Assembly: GCA_947589525.1 (NCBI GenBank)
Contig: CANQAW010000089.1
Location: 1 to 7,154, forward strand
Length of the DNA stretch: 7,154 bases
From: Candidatus Gastranaerophilales bacterium
GTDB lineage: Bacteria; Cyanobacteriota; Vampirovibrionia; Gastranaerophilales; Gastranaerophilaceae
Direction of reading: 5' to 3'
In this document: positions 6,503-7,154 of the stretch, piece after piece
Layout of the letters: every line of letters begins with the position of its first letter
Position numbering within the stretch: position 1 is the first letter of the stretch
Made by a program: the position numbers and the translations under genes
The notes under the pieces: model-generated
Told to the model about the DNA's origin: nothing
Database searches by the model: none
The model's input: the letters and a program-made list of their open reading frames with translations, nothing else

Positions 6503-6507
6503 TATGC

Positions 6508-6530
6508 TAACCATAGTATTTTTTTGGTTA
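6508..6530 (+). other. Small stem-loop at the 5' end of the SLH mRNA leader
   Basis: TAACCA (6508-6513) and TGGTTA (6525-6530) can pair as a 6-bp stem with an 11-nt T-rich loop. This sits at or just after the predicted transcription start, where a 5' hairpin could stabilise an abundant message. The stem is short and weak. Confidence 0.3.
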
Positions 6531-6541
6531 TGTTTAAGAAT

Positions 6542-6546
6542 AGGAG
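6542..6546 (+). promoter_or_regulatory. Ribosome binding site of the SLH protein gene
   Basis: AGGAG lies 6 nt before the ATG at 6553, a strong Shine-Dalgarno with good spacing that supports this start. Confidence 0.8.
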
Positions 6547-6552
6547 TAATTT

Positions 6553-7154
6553 ATGAAAAGAACAACAAAAGCCCTATCGATTTCATTGGCTTTGGCATTA
6601 GCTTGCTCTAATGCAGTTTTTGCACATGGACACGATGCGGAAAAGGTACAAATGTACGCTCACCCTTCATTGCTAAATGCTGATGCGACTGAAGTTAAAG
6701 ATGCTAATTCGGTTTACAGAATTGGCGGAAAAGTTTTGAAACAAAAAAACAGACTTGGCTTTACAAACAAAGCTAATGTTTATGCTCAAGCATACGCAAG
6801 AGATTTATTGAATGCTATGAGCGTTAAAATGGGCGATAAAGATTTCAATATTAAAATGCCTGTTTCAAGATCTGAAATTGCATTTATGTTATCTCAAGGC
6901 TTAAATATGAAAAACTTAGGTATCGTTAAAAACTATACCGATGTTACAAATGCTTATTGGGCAAGCGAAGAAATCACAACAGCAACAGGTGCTGACGTTA
7001 TGATTGGCTACCCTGATAAATCATTTAAACCTGACCAAGAAATCACAAAAGCAGAAGTTTTCGCAACTATCGCTAAATTAATTGACGTTCCTTATACAAA
7101 TGACGGTTCTGCTCCTTCTTTAAACGGCAGAACAATCGAAGAAATTCCTTCTTG
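6553..7154 (+). CDS. Secreted S-layer homology (SLH) domain protein (C-terminus beyond window edge)
   Basis: 200 full codons are visible and the frame is open at the right edge. A clear Sec signal peptide opens it: MKRTTK, a hydrophobic Leu/Ala core, and a VFA cleavage site after residue 24, giving a mature start HGHD. Residues 25-100 match no family I recognise. Residues 102-119 (PVSRSEIAFML) look like the second half of an SLH repeat. A fuller SLH repeat spans about 128-177: YTDV..AYWA.EEI, then GADVMIGYPDKSFKPDQEITKAEVFATIAKLI. SLH domains attach proteins to cell-wall polymers; in cyanobacteria and Negativicutes they tether outer-membrane proteins to peptidoglycan, while in Gram-positives they hold S-layers. 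Given the outer-membrane efflux genes nearby, envelope anchoring is the likely role. Whether a porin-like barrel follows cannot be seen. The gene has its own promoter and Shine-Dalgarno. Confidence 0.88.
   Translation, partial: MKRTTKALSISLALALACSNAVFAHGHDAEKVQMYAHPSLLNADATEVKDANSVYRIGGKVLKQKNRLGFTNKANVYAQAYARDLLNAMSVKMGDKDFNIKMPVSRSEIAFMLSQGLNMKNLGIVKNYTDVTNAYWASEEITTATGADVMIGYPDKSFKPDQEITKAEVFATIAKLIDVPYTNDGSAPSLNGRTIEEIPS

Noticed and set aside
6465..6507. Terminator after the serine hydrolase gene
   Set aside because: No inverted repeat followed by a T-run is present before the next promoter; the TAACCA/TGGTTA stem-loop is downstream of that promoter and has no T-run after it.
1..7154. 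CRISPR array, tRNA/rRNA genes, insertion sequences or phage genes
   Set aside because: Coding regions fill nearly the whole window, the gaps are all under 150 bases, and none shows repeat-spacer structure, a cloverleaf, or transposase or integrase signatures.

Overview
The window is a visibly AT-rich stretch from a diderm (outer-membrane) bacterium. An outer-membrane efflux factor and a periplasmic adaptor sit beside a secreted protein with an S-layer homology (SLH) domain. AT-rich, outer-membraned bacteria with SLH proteins include the non-photosynthetic cyanobacterial relatives (Vampirovibrionia/Melainabacteria, e.g. gut Gastranaerophilales) and the Negativicutes. I favour the former, but this is inference from gene style, not proof.

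Left part (1-5148, minus strand): five genes in one direction with almost no space between them. In transcription order they are a GGDEF-domain protein (start corrected to 5148), a TolC/NodT-type outer-membrane factor, a YbhG/HlyD-type membrane-fusion protein, a double-domain YbhF-type ABC ATPase, and an ABC-2 permease of the YbhS/YbhR type that runs off the left edge. The last four form a complete tripartite ABC exporter, apart from a second permease that probably lies beyond the edge. The ATPase powers the inner-membrane permease, the adaptor spans the periplasm, and the outer-membrane factor forms the exit duct. An extended -10 promoter and a strong Shine-Dalgarno lie just before the GGDEF gene, and no terminator is visible between the genes, so a single transcript is likely.

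Middle (5149-5294): a 146-bp divergent intergenic region with a good minus-strand promoter, a weaker plus-strand -10 candidate and a 9-bp inverted repeat around it.

Right part (5295-7154, plus strand): a membrane-anchored serine hydrolase of the class A beta-lactamase/penicillin-binding fold, then a well-formed promoter and an SLH-domain secreted protein cut by the right edge.

The most interesting points are as follows. The GGDEF protein has a changed signature (GDEEF) but an intact RxxD inhibitory-site motif behind a degenerate receiver domain, and it leads an efflux operon. It may therefore be a cyclic-di-GMP-responsive partner of the exporter. The tandem ATPase has complementary defects that predict one working and one degenerate ATP site. 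The adaptor has two cysteines at its hairpin tip. The serine hydrolase has SxxK, SDN and KTG motifs but no clear class A general-base glutamate.
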